Below are positions 1 through 5,968 of a DNA stretch of 6,102 nucleotides, one piece after another. Every line of letters begins with the position of its first letter. Position 1 is the stretch's first letter. Location: assembly GCA_905197955.1 (NCBI GenBank), contig CAJKAR010000090.1:1-6102 (forward strand), read 5' to 3'. The translations under genes were made by a program, and so were the position numbers. The notes under the pieces were generated by a model. The model saw nothing but the letters and a program-made list of their open reading frames with translations. It did no database searches and was not told the DNA's origin. The DNA comes from an uncultured Lentisphaeria bacterium. Its GTDB lineage: Bacteria; Verrucomicrobiota; Lentisphaeria; Victivallales; UBA1829.

Positions 1-50
1 ATCACCCGCCGCAAACCAAAAACTTTCATTTTTTCATATTACTTTTGACA

Positions 51-251
51 CTACCGATGTTCTCTTGCAACTCTATGTTTCATTTCCAGTGTTTGACGAA
101 CGGATATAGATCGAATAATTGTTACTTTGTCCCCGAATGACATAAGAAAATCATATAGCCAATTATTTTCCGGCAGAGTAAGTTTAACAGTATATCCGTT
201 TTCATGTATCATTTCCCGCATTGTTCTTCTGCCTTTATATTCCAACAACAC
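51..251 (-). pseudogene. Remnant or orphan C-terminal (WCX) domain of a WYL-type regulator
   Basis: An AT-rich frame (about 35% GC) ends at TAG 53-51. Its C-terminal part reads YTVKLTLPENNWLYDFLMSF, then GDKVTIIRSISVRQTLEMKH. The pattern 'V-L-L-P-x-x-x-W-L-x-x-x-L-x-S-F-G-D-x-V-x-I-x-x-x-x-x-V/L-R' is that of the WCX domain at the C-terminus of WYL regulators. No HTH or WYL domain precedes it; the frame meets a stop inside the 3' end of res shortly upstream of 299. Possible starts are GTG 251, two bases after the res stop, or ATG 221 with a weak AGAAG upstream (giving 56 residues). It is probably a truncated gene left next to the operon, but a small expressed protein coupled to res is possible. 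The family call is moderate because the fragment is short. Confidence 0.45.
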
Positions 252-253
252 TT

Positions 254-2935
254 TTAATTGCTCATTCCGTCCGTATTCATTTCCGCGAAGCGCTGGCACA
301 AAACTTCAAACGTCGATTGAGGCGTAACCTGTTTAGACGGAATAAACAGGTATTGCCATTCCTTGTATCCGTTTGCTTTTCCCCACGTGGTAGCCGTCCG
401 GCAATACTGTACCCCACGTTTTTTTTTGGCCAGCACATCCGCATCTTTCATTTTATCCTCGCCTTTCACTTCAACAAGATAAATGACATTCTCCGTTTCC
501 ACGACAAAATCCGGAATATACTGGTGATTCCTGTTGTAGGTGAGGTTAAATTGGCACGGAGCCGGACGTAGCCAGTTTTTTACAAAAGAATCCTGTTCCA
601 GCACGCGGGCAAAAATCAATTCCGGTTCGCTGTCGAACTTCGCTTCTGAAAACACACCCTTTTCTATCCTGTCGAAAAGAATGGATTTGATTCGCTCTTC
701 TCCCTTGACATAAGGGTCCCAGAGGCTTTGTCTGGCCACAAAGGTGTAGTTATTGGGCAGGTTATGCTTATTGAGCGCCACGACCGACTCCTGAATCAGG
801 GAATTTCCGCAGGAGAAATGCCGCATCATCTGTTCATAGATTTTTTCGCTGATGTCCCGTCTGTACATCATGACAATGTTTTGTACGCCGTTCTCCCCGA
901 ATTTGGAAATGTAATGCGCCACGACCGACTTTATCAGTTTGAACAGCAGTTCCGAGCAGGACTCGTAATCGATTTCCGGCTTTTCCCGGAGCAGTTCCAA
1001 TATTGTTTTGATCGGGTTGAACCCCTCGAAATCAATTTTATCCCCGTCTATCCGTATCCTGTCAGACATATCCTGAAGGTTCTGCACCAGCAGGTCATTG
1101 CTGATCGGAACATGATTGAAGGGCTGCAAGTCAAGTTCGAAATCCGAGAAAATATACTCCTCCGCTCCGTAGTCCGAAACCTTGATCCGGGGGATCGGGA
1201 TGTACTTGCTCTCAATGGAACGCACCGTCTTTCCAATGTGAACCGGAATCCAGTCATGGAAAGGATCGGCATTTTTCTGGAAAGTTTCTCCCAGATCCCT
1301 GTCCTGCGTTACGCTTTGCTCGACTTCTTTTGCAATAGCGTGCAGGTCGGATTCTGTAAGATTCTCTCCCGGTTTCTTACGCAATCCCTCCATGATTTTA
1401 CTTGATGCCGTTTCACTGATTTTTTCGATCACCGCATCGTTTTTCGCCGACTGTTCTACGCCGGTGACTGCATAGGCGTCTTCCTTGATTTTATCCGTTT
1501 CCGGAATGATGGAGGGCTGAGTTACGGCAGACTGCTCTTCCGGATCATCCTCATGAACCTGAATCACATTGCCCGCATGAAAGATGGAACAGCCTTTCTG
1601 CGCTTCTTCGACGACATCAGCAAAATGATCGTGGGCGGTCAGCATGACCGCGTCAACGTCCTTGTCGCCCGTCCGTTCTCCGTATGGAAGCCGCAGTCCG
1701 CGCCCGACCGTCTGTTCCCGCAGGATTTTCGACGCGGCTGTTCTCAGCGGAACGATTGTGTAAAGATTGTTGACATCCCACCCTTCTTTGAGAACATTGA
1801 CGTGGATCACGATTTCCACGGGATTGTCCGGATTTTCCACTTCCAGTAGATATTTGATGTTTTCATCCCGTTCCGCCCCGGACTGTTTGGAGTGGATGGT
1901 AATCGTCTTGTTCATATACCTCCCGTCGCGGAACTCTTTCGACCGGATGAAATCCAGAATTTTCTGCGCATGCTCGGTATCTTTGCAGACAATCAGCATA
2001 AACGGCTTTACGACCGGTTTCCCGTGATTTTCCGCATAGGTTCTCAAATGCAGTTTCGCACGTTCATGGCATTTGATACCGTCCAGCAGCATCATCTTGT
2101 CCAACTGTTCTTCTCCGAAATTGTAGCAGTCAATGTCCGCCCGACCGACAGCATATGGAGTTCGTGTATAGCCATCTGATATCGCTTGGGAAAGAGGATA
2201 TTCATAAACGACATTTTTGAACGGTATCTGTTTGCTGCCGGACGTGACCAGCGGCGTCGCCGTCAGTTCCAACCCGAGAATCGGTTTTAAGTCATTCAAC
2301 GCAGCGGCTCCGCTTTTGGCCCGGTAATGGTGTGATTCATCCATCAGCATGACCAGATCGTCCAGTCCCGCAAGTGTATCATAAAAAGACTGCCCCAGAT
2401 ATTCGTTCAGAGCGCGCATGGATGCGTCTTCCGAATTGAATTTGTCGATGTTGAAAACAAACAAATTGATGTCGGACGCGCTGAAATCAAGCGGTTTCTG
2501 CCGGTATTCATCATCCGCATAAACGTGTGGCGGCTTGGAAAAACAGCCGCAGCCGTGGAAAACATATTTCCTGCTCGCCGGATCGCCGAGATCGCTTTTG
2601 AGTTTATTGTAGATCGTCAGGTTCGGGGCGACAATGAAGAAGTTCCTATATCCATACTGACAGTAGAGATATGTGATGAAGGCTCCCATCAGCCGGGTCT
2701 TTCCGACCCCGGTTGCGAGAGCAAACGTAATGGACATGAAACTGCGTTCGAAATCCGTGAATGTCGGGAAAAGGTTGTGAACGATCCCCTTGTTTTTCTC
2801 CAAATCCGGCGTTTTGCTCGGTGGGACTTCTTCAAGAATGTCGGCAAGGCGCTTGAGGGAGATTTTCTGCGGCTTTCGGAGCGACATCACACCAGCGATA
2901 TAATCCACATCGAATTGAGGGAACAGCGGTCTCAT
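254..2935 (-). CDS. res: Type III restriction enzyme Res subunit (SF2 helicase plus PD-(D/E)XK nuclease)
   Basis: 893 residues, a normal full length for Res. The motor motifs appear in order: Walker A ATGVGKT (74-80), motif Ia IVAPNLTIYNKL (101-112), motif II DESHH (199-203), motif III LTATP (224-228), motif V region HVNVLKEGWDVNNLYTIVPL (378-397) and motif VI QTVGRGLRLP (408-417). The C-terminal nuclease has SEPE (769-772), PDF (D809) and EVKG (E822, K824), a complete PD-(D/E)XK site. Res would use ATP to move along DNA from a Mod-bound unmethylated site and cut. The start is ATG 2935, with GGAGGGGG ending 7 bases upstream, overlapping the rhuM stop by ATGA. No frameshift or lost catalytic residue is seen, so the nuclease half of the system looks functional. 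The stop is TAA 256-254. Confidence 0.93.
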   Translation of the reverse strand: MRPLFPQFDVDYIAGVMSLRKPQKISLKRLADILEEVPPSKTPDLEKNKGIVHNLFPTFTDFERSFMSITFALATGVGKTRLMGAFITYLYCQYGYRNFFIVAPNLTIYNKLKSDLGDPASRKYVFHGCGCFSKPPHVYADDEYRQKPLDFSASDINLFVFNIDKFNSEDASMRALNEYLGQSFYDTLAGLDDLVMLMDESHHYRAKSGAAALNDLKPILGLELTATPLVTSGSKQIPFKNVVYEYPLSQAISDGYTRTPYAVGRADIDCYNFGEEQLDKMMLLDGIKCHERAKLHLRTYAENHGKPVVKPFMLIVCKDTEHAQKILDFIRSKEFRDGRYMNKTITIHSKQSGAERDENIKYLLEVENPDNPVEIVIHVNVLKEGWDVNNLYTIVPLRTAASKILREQTVGRGLRLPYGERTGDKDVDAVMLTAHDHFADVVEEAQKGCSIFHAGNVIQVHEDDPEEQSAVTQPSIIPETDKIKEDAYAVTGVEQSAKNDAVIEKISETASSKIMEGLRKKPGENLTESDLHAIAKEVEQSVTQDRDLGETFQKNADPFHDWIPVHIGKTVRSIESKYIPIPRIKVSDYGAEEYIFSDFELDLQPFNHVPISNDLLVQNLQDMSDRIRIDGDKIDFEGFNPIKTILELLREKPEIDYESCSELLFKLIKSVVAHYISKFGENGVQNIVMMYRRDISEKIYEQMMRHFSCGNSLIQESVVALNKHNLPNNYTFVARQSLWDPYVKGEERIKSILFDRIEKGVFSEAKFDSEPELIFARVLEQDSFVKNWLRPAPCQFNLTYNRNHQYIPDFVVETENVIYLVEVKGEDKMKDADVLAKKKRGVQYCRTATTWGKANGYKEWQYLFIPSKQVTPQSTFEVLCQRFAEMNTDGMSN

Positions 2936-3966
2936 TTTTCTTCCCCCTCCTGTCCTTCAAAAAGCTCCATCTGTCTGTCAAAATCGGATTTGAAAAGACG
3001 ATCCTGGATCACCCGATATTTTTCGAACTCGTTCTCGGCATATTCCCTGGCGATTTCAGCGGAAATCTTTCCAGCATCCTGCAGTATTTCCATATCGTCG
3101 GCAATCAGAATCCGGTCAAGATGTCTCGCCCAGTCCGCCATAGTCATCGGAATCCTCCGTTTCGCACGGCGTTCCGCCAGATCCAGATAGGCATTGACGA
3201 TCCTTCCGAGATCTTCCAGTTCCCGTTCCGTGAGATAGTTCTTTGCGATGGAGACATCGGTTTTAACGATCTTTCCGTCCGGCGCGTTTTCCCAGGAGGT
3301 CAGTCCCATATGTTCCTTTTGCGCATCGGCCCGCTCCACGATCAGCTCTGCGGCAGTGTGCCCGTGTACGGCATAGTGCAGCTTGTTCTGGACTTTGGCA
3401 AAGAACTCGACGGTCGTCGGAGCATCGGGGTTGTAGTCCAGGCTGGTTGCGTAGATATCGGTGATTTTCTGGTAAAAACGGCGTTCACTCAAACGGATTT
3501 CCCGTATTTCCGCCAGCAAGTGCTCAAAATAATCCTCATTGAGAAAAGTGCCGTTTTCCATCCGCTTGCGGTCGATCACATACCCTCGGATCGCATAATC
3601 CCGCAGGATGGCGGTCGCCCACTGTCGGAACTCCGTCGCCCGTTTGCTGTTGACCCGGTAGCCGACTGCAATGATCATATCAAGGTTGTAGTATTCGAGT
3701 GTCCGGCTCACCTGACGGTCGCCCTCCTGACGAACTGTCAAGAAATCCTTGACAGTTGCATCTGCAGCAAGTTCCCCGTCGGATATGATGTTTTGTATAT
3801 GCAGACTTACATTTTGTTTTGTCGTGCCGAACAGCTCGGCGATAAGCTGCTGCGTCAGCCACAGCGTATTCTCTTCGAAGCGCACTTCGATGGAATTTCC
3901 TTCATTCTGGGAGGCAAACGTCAGAAACTCCGCCGTGCTGTTCCGGATTCGCAGTTTCTTATTCAT
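2932..3966 (-). CDS. rhuM: RhuM-family protein embedded in the restriction-modification operon
   Basis: The 344-residue protein matches the RhuM ('virulence protein RhuM') family over its whole length. It has an N-terminal winged-helix-like block at about residues 26-62 (IEVRFEENTLWLTQQLIAEL, then TTKQNVSLHIQNI), the signature YYNLDMIIAVGYRVNS (92-107), FRQWAT (113-118), a His-rich central part (YAVHGHTAAELI, 198-209, then MGLT) and the C-terminal YLTERELEDLGRIVNAYLDL (245-264). The family was named from a Salmonella pathogenicity-island gene and is often found beside restriction-modification genes; its biochemical activity is not established. DNA binding is suggested by the N-terminal fold. 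I chose ATG 3966 because GGAGG lies 6 bases upstream and homology begins there. The longer open frame to 4125 is only overlap with mod. Its stop overlaps the res start as ATGA. Confidence 0.9.
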   Translation of the reverse strand: MNKKLRIRNSTAEFLTFASQNEGNSIEVRFEENTLWLTQQLIAELFGTTKQNVSLHIQNIISDGELAADATVKDFLTVRQEGDRQVSRTLEYYNLDMIIAVGYRVNSKRATEFRQWATAILRDYAIRGYVIDRKRMENGTFLNEDYFEHLLAEIREIRLSERRFYQKITDIYATSLDYNPDAPTTVEFFAKVQNKLHYAVHGHTAAELIVERADAQKEHMGLTSWENAPDGKIVKTDVSIAKNYLTERELEDLGRIVNAYLDLAERRAKRRIPMTMADWARHLDRILIADDMEILQDAGKISAEIAREYAENEFEKYRVIQDRLFKSDFDRQMELFEGQEGEEK

Positions 3967-5404
3967 TGCAGTCCTCCTCATCCTCATAAACCGGGGGATG
4001 AACGATGTTGAGATTGTAATTCTCCACCCCGAATTCACACCGGTCCAGCAGCATTTGCGGAATCTTCTTGACCGCGATTTCCCGGTAGGCTCTTTCGATC
4101 CCCCGGTCAAAGGATTTTGCAGCAATGATCAGGAACTCGCCCTCCGCCATCGATCCGTGGATCGAATCCAGATACTGCGAGGTGATATGTGCTGTGGTGA
4201 CGAAGAGATACGATCTCTCATTCCCTACCGACTGCTTCCAGAAGCACTCCCGGTCCGGCTGAAATCGGAATCCCTCGTGCAGCGCCACCGCCGCTGCCAG
4301 CTGTTCCGCGTTGTAAGCCTTGTTGATGACCGGCTCATCGAAGGCGTCCCTGTTGATGAGGGAGGGCGCCAGCTCGTAGAAGGTGTAGCCTCCGCCTCCT
4401 TTCCACTTGACGGCTTTGGTGATACCGCCGCGGTCTTCCCCGTTGATGACCTTGTCAAGCCGGACTTTGCAATGGGTGTAAGCATGATCCCCCATTTCGA
4501 TCCCGATCCACCGCCGTCCCATCTTATGGGCCACCGCCGCCGTCGTCCCCGAACCGAGAAACGAATCCAAAACTAAATCGCCGGGATTGGATCCCAACAC
4601 CAATATGCGTTCTATCAAGCGTTCCGGCTTAGGTGTGGCAAAGACAGACGTAGGATTAAAATGCTTAACCTCTTCTCTCGCTTCATGATTATGTCCAACC
4701 TCATCAAATCTCCATAATGTCCTTGCGGTAACGTTAAATGTATATGAAAATGAAGCCGATGTTTCACTACCACTTTTAGCATGTAATGGAGTTGACTTCC
4801 AAACACCTTTTGGATGGTTGTCTGGATTTTTGTATGCCTTATTCATTTCTTCACTACGAGGCAGAAGATTAGGATGCCAGCGATCTTTATTTTTTGCATA
4901 AACTAAGATAAAATCGTGATTATCTGATAACCATTGTGTATCATTGGCAATGGTATATTTTTTTTCCCAAATGACTGTACTGACGAAATTGCCTCGTCCA
5001 AAAAGTTCATCGCAAAGCACTTTTAAATAATGCCCCTCGTCATCGTCAATGCTGATCCAGATGGAACCATCTTCCGAGAGAAGATTGCGCAGGATTTCCA
5101 GACGGGGACGCATCAAATTCAGCCATTGACTGTGCTCCAGATTATCGTCATAATGTTCAAATGCATATCCCGTGTTGTATGGCGGATCTATATAAATGCA
5201 CTTGACCTGCCCGGCGAAACGGGCTTCCAAGGATTTCAAGGCGAGCAGATTGTCTCCATGGATTAGCATATTGTCGTCTGCCGCCTGATCGAAAAGGTTT
5301 CCTTGGGCATGATGCGATTTTTCGGGATCAGCAATCAGAATGCGAGGTTCGACGACGATTTTCTTCTCCTTACCGACCCAGGTCAGTTCCAGTTTATTTG
5401 CCAT
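3959..5404 (-). CDS. Type III-like Mod: beta-class DNA adenine-N6 methyltransferase, with a shortened target-recognition region
   Basis: The 481-residue protein carries HGDN (49-52) and catalytic motif IV DPPYNTG (73-79) first, and the S-adenosylmethionine-binding motif I DSFLGSGTTAA (280-290) later. This order defines beta-class amino-methyltransferases. DPPY points to adenine N6. The conserved DEVGHN (234-239) and TPKPERLIERI (257-267) blocks are those of type III Mod proteins, which recognise the target site for both modification and cleavage. AAGGA sits 8 bases before ATG 5404. The gap between motifs IV and I is about 200 residues, shorter than I expect. Residues about 142-242 are encoded by AT-rich DNA (about 35% GC against about 60% just downstream), and SYTF (220-223) runs straight into NVTARTLW with no 'IWFG...P..K.FLSEV' segment. 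The catalytic motifs look intact, but specificity may be changed or lost. The stop overlaps the rhuM start by 8 bases. Confidence 0.9.
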   Translation of the reverse strand: MANKLELTWVGKEKKIVVEPRILIADPEKSHHAQGNLFDQAADDNMLIHGDNLLALKSLEARFAGQVKCIYIDPPYNTGYAFEHYDDNLEHSQWLNLMRPRLEILRNLLSEDGSIWISIDDDEGHYLKVLCDELFGRGNFVSTVIWEKKYTIANDTQWLSDNHDFILVYAKNKDRWHPNLLPRSEEMNKAYKNPDNHPKGVWKSTPLHAKSGSETSASFSYTFNVTARTLWRFDEVGHNHEAREEVKHFNPTSVFATPKPERLIERILVLGSNPGDLVLDSFLGSGTTAAVAHKMGRRWIGIEMGDHAYTHCKVRLDKVINGEDRGGITKAVKWKGGGGYTFYELAPSLINRDAFDEPVINKAYNAEQLAAAVALHEGFRFQPDRECFWKQSVGNERSYLFVTTAHITSQYLDSIHGSMAEGEFLIIAAKSFDRGIERAYREIAVKKIPQMLLDRCEFGVENYNLNIVHPPVYEDEEDCNE

Positions 5405-5420
5405 AAGAAGAATCCTTCTT
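5405..5420. repeat. 16-bp near-palindrome covering the mod ribosome binding site
   Basis: The minus strand reads AAGAAGGATTCTTCTT, self-complementary except for one G/T position near the centre. It fills the whole gap between the HTH stop codon and the mod start codon and contains the AAGGA Shine-Dalgarno (5417-5413). It could be a protein-binding site, perhaps a second site for the HTH protein. A hairpin there would have almost no loop, so a DNA site is more plausible than an RNA switch. Purine-rich binding sites can produce such symmetry by chance. Confidence 0.35.
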
Positions 5421-5647
5421 TATTCCAGATTTTTTCTCTTTCCTGCTTCGGGAACGAAGTCCACAATATCGTCAAGCGAACAATCCAGCGCAGCAGTGAT
5501 TTTCCGGAGGGTGGTCAGGGTGACTTCCTGATTTTTTCCCAGCCGCGCAAGGGTATAGGTGCTGATTCTGGCGGCAAGACGCAGATCCGTGCGCGTCATC
5601 TCCCGATCGATAAGCAGTTTCCAAAGTCTGTTATAATTGATTTTCAT
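5420..5647 (-). CDS. Small Xre-family helix-turn-helix regulator (75 residues)
   Basis: A single-domain Xre/Cro-like DNA-binding protein. The N-terminus (YNRLWKLLIDREMTRTDL) begins the first helices, the helix-turn-helix lies at about residues 18-39 (TRTDLRLAARIS then TYTLARLGKN), and the C-terminal helices carry the 'LxKIxxALDCSLDDIVDFVP' pattern of the short YozG-like subgroup. It has no sensor domain, so control is probably by dimer concentration, as for controller proteins of restriction-modification systems. It is first in the operon, 15 bases before the methyltransferase start, and a dyad lies at its promoter. Acting on its own promoter to time methylation and cleavage is the expected role by analogy, not shown here. 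The start is taken at ATG 5647; no strong Shine-Dalgarno precedes it (see the leader minigene). Confidence 0.85.
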   Translation of the reverse strand: MKINYNRLWKLLIDREMTRTDLRLAARISTYTLARLGKNQEVTLTTLRKITAALDCSLDDIVDFVPEAGKRKNLE

Positions 5648-5667
5648 AAAACCGCTGCAGTATGCAT
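5644..5667 (-). CDS. Possible 7-codon leader minigene (MHTAAVL) coupled to the HTH gene
   Basis: ATG at 5667 lies 8 bases after GGAAG (5680-5676), a well-placed Shine-Dalgarno. The frame is closed after seven codons by a TGA (5646-5644) that overlaps the regulator's ATG (5647-5645) as ATGA. The regulator's own ATG has no convincing binding site in the bases before it (GCAGCGGTTTT). Ribosomes could therefore load at the minigene and reinitiate on the regulator. This is inferred from signal placement only; seven codons carry no coding statistics. Confidence 0.35.
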   Translation of the reverse strand: MHTAAVL

Positions 5668-5687
5668 TATTTACACTTCCTATGGTT

Positions 5688-5715
5688 AATATAGCAAACC
5701 GGAGCTGAAAATCAA
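5688..5715 (-). promoter_or_regulatory. Sigma-70-type promoter with extended -10 for the restriction-modification operon
   Basis: On the minus strand TTGATT (5715-5710) and TATATT (5693-5688) are separated by 16 bases. The -10 is preceded by TGC, which makes an extended -10. Predicted transcription start is near 5681, only about 14 bases before the ATG at 5667 and immediately upstream of the GGAAG Shine-Dalgarno (5680-5676). No other comparably good promoter is seen in the short gaps further down the operon, so this one probably drives all genes from the HTH regulator to res. Confidence 0.55.
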
Positions 5716-5757
5716 ATCAAATATGCGATTTTTCAAATACAATCAGTCTTCCAGCTC
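5702..5757 (-). repeat. Inverted repeat at the end of the membrane-protein gene
   Basis: On the minus strand GAGCTGGAAG (5757-5748) can pair with TTTTCAGCTC (5711-5702) to form a 10-bp stem with two G-U pairs and a loop of about 36 bases. One arm includes the last bases of the membrane-protein stop codon, and the other ends close to the -10 element of the next promoter. No U-run follows, so it is not a standard intrinsic terminator. It could protect the upstream mRNA end or be incidental. Confidence 0.3.
5706..5735. promoter_or_regulatory. Candidate operator dyad overlapping the -35 element
   Basis: On the plus strand TGAAAATC (5706-5713) and GATTTTTCA (5727-5735) are inverted copies that match except for one extra T, separated by 13 bases. 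The left arm covers most of the -35 hexamer of the promoter for the small HTH gene, so binding there would block RNA polymerase. Autoregulation by the adjacent Xre protein is the simplest inference. The region is AT-rich, so chance dyads are fairly likely. Confidence 0.35.
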
Positions 5758-5965
5758 ACCCGTTCATCCACCACCGCCAGATACGGACAGCACAGAACGC
5801 GAGGAATGAAATCCCTGTAATGCAGAACATGGCGATTCCGAGCGGAAGCCAGAGATACATCAGTCCCAGCCCGGCGGCGATGCTTCCGAACAAGCACATC
5901 AGCACGATCAGTTCTGCGAGTTTGATTTTCTTTGCGGTCTGTTCAATCAATACGGCCTTCTCCAT
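5756..5965 (-). CDS. Small two-helix membrane protein, 69 residues, unknown function
   Basis: Starts at ATG 5965 behind a strong Shine-Dalgarno (GAGG, 6-base spacing) and ends with TGA at 5758-5756. The N-terminus is charged (K12, K13, K15). Two hydrophobic stretches follow, at about residues 16-38 and 41-61, joined by a very tight turn at L40-P41, and the tail is basic and Trp-rich (RIWRWWMNG). With positive charges at both ends, the positive-inside rule predicts a helical hairpin with both termini in the cytoplasm. There is no cleavable signal peptide and no recognisable catalytic motif. It is tightly coupled to the upstream cyclotransferase-like gene (3-base gap) and separated from the restriction operon by a promoter, so it probably belongs with the former. 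I do not recognise the family. Confidence 0.75.
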   Translation of the reverse strand: MEKAVLIEQTAKKIKLAELIVLMCLFGSIAAGLGLMYLWLPLGIAMFCITGISFLAFCAVRIWRWWMNG

Positions 5966-5968
5966 GGT

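Noticed and set aside
1..29. Possible start of another minus-strand gene (ATG at 29, MKVFGLRRV, open to the edge)
   Set aside because: No Shine-Dalgarno is visible upstream and only nine full codons fit in the window, too little to support a call.
31..60. A/T-rich run near the left edge as a terminator for the operon
   Set aside because: No GC-rich stem precedes a U-run in the transcribed (minus) direction; only A-runs are seen there.
728..1405. Long plus-strand frame of 225 codons, with similar plus-strand frames at 2525-3190, 3121-4011 and 3749-4576
   Set aside because: All are antisense shadows of res, rhuM and mod, with no recognisable domains; the minus-strand genes carry complete motif sets.
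3967..4125. N-terminal extension of the RhuM frame inside mod
   Set aside because: The extra 53 residues overlap the mod 3' end, look like out-of-frame translation (many R, S, C), and a much better start with GGAGG at 6 bases lies at 3966.
4151..4164. 14-bp inverted repeat CGATCC-GT-GGATCG
   Set aside because: It lies inside the mod coding region, has a two-base spacer, no partner copies and no positional logic; probably chance.
254..5647. Type I restriction system, since RhuM is often beside hsd genes
   Set aside because: There is no HsdS-like specificity gene. The methyltransferase is beta-class with Mod signatures and the nuclease gene matches Res, not HsdR.
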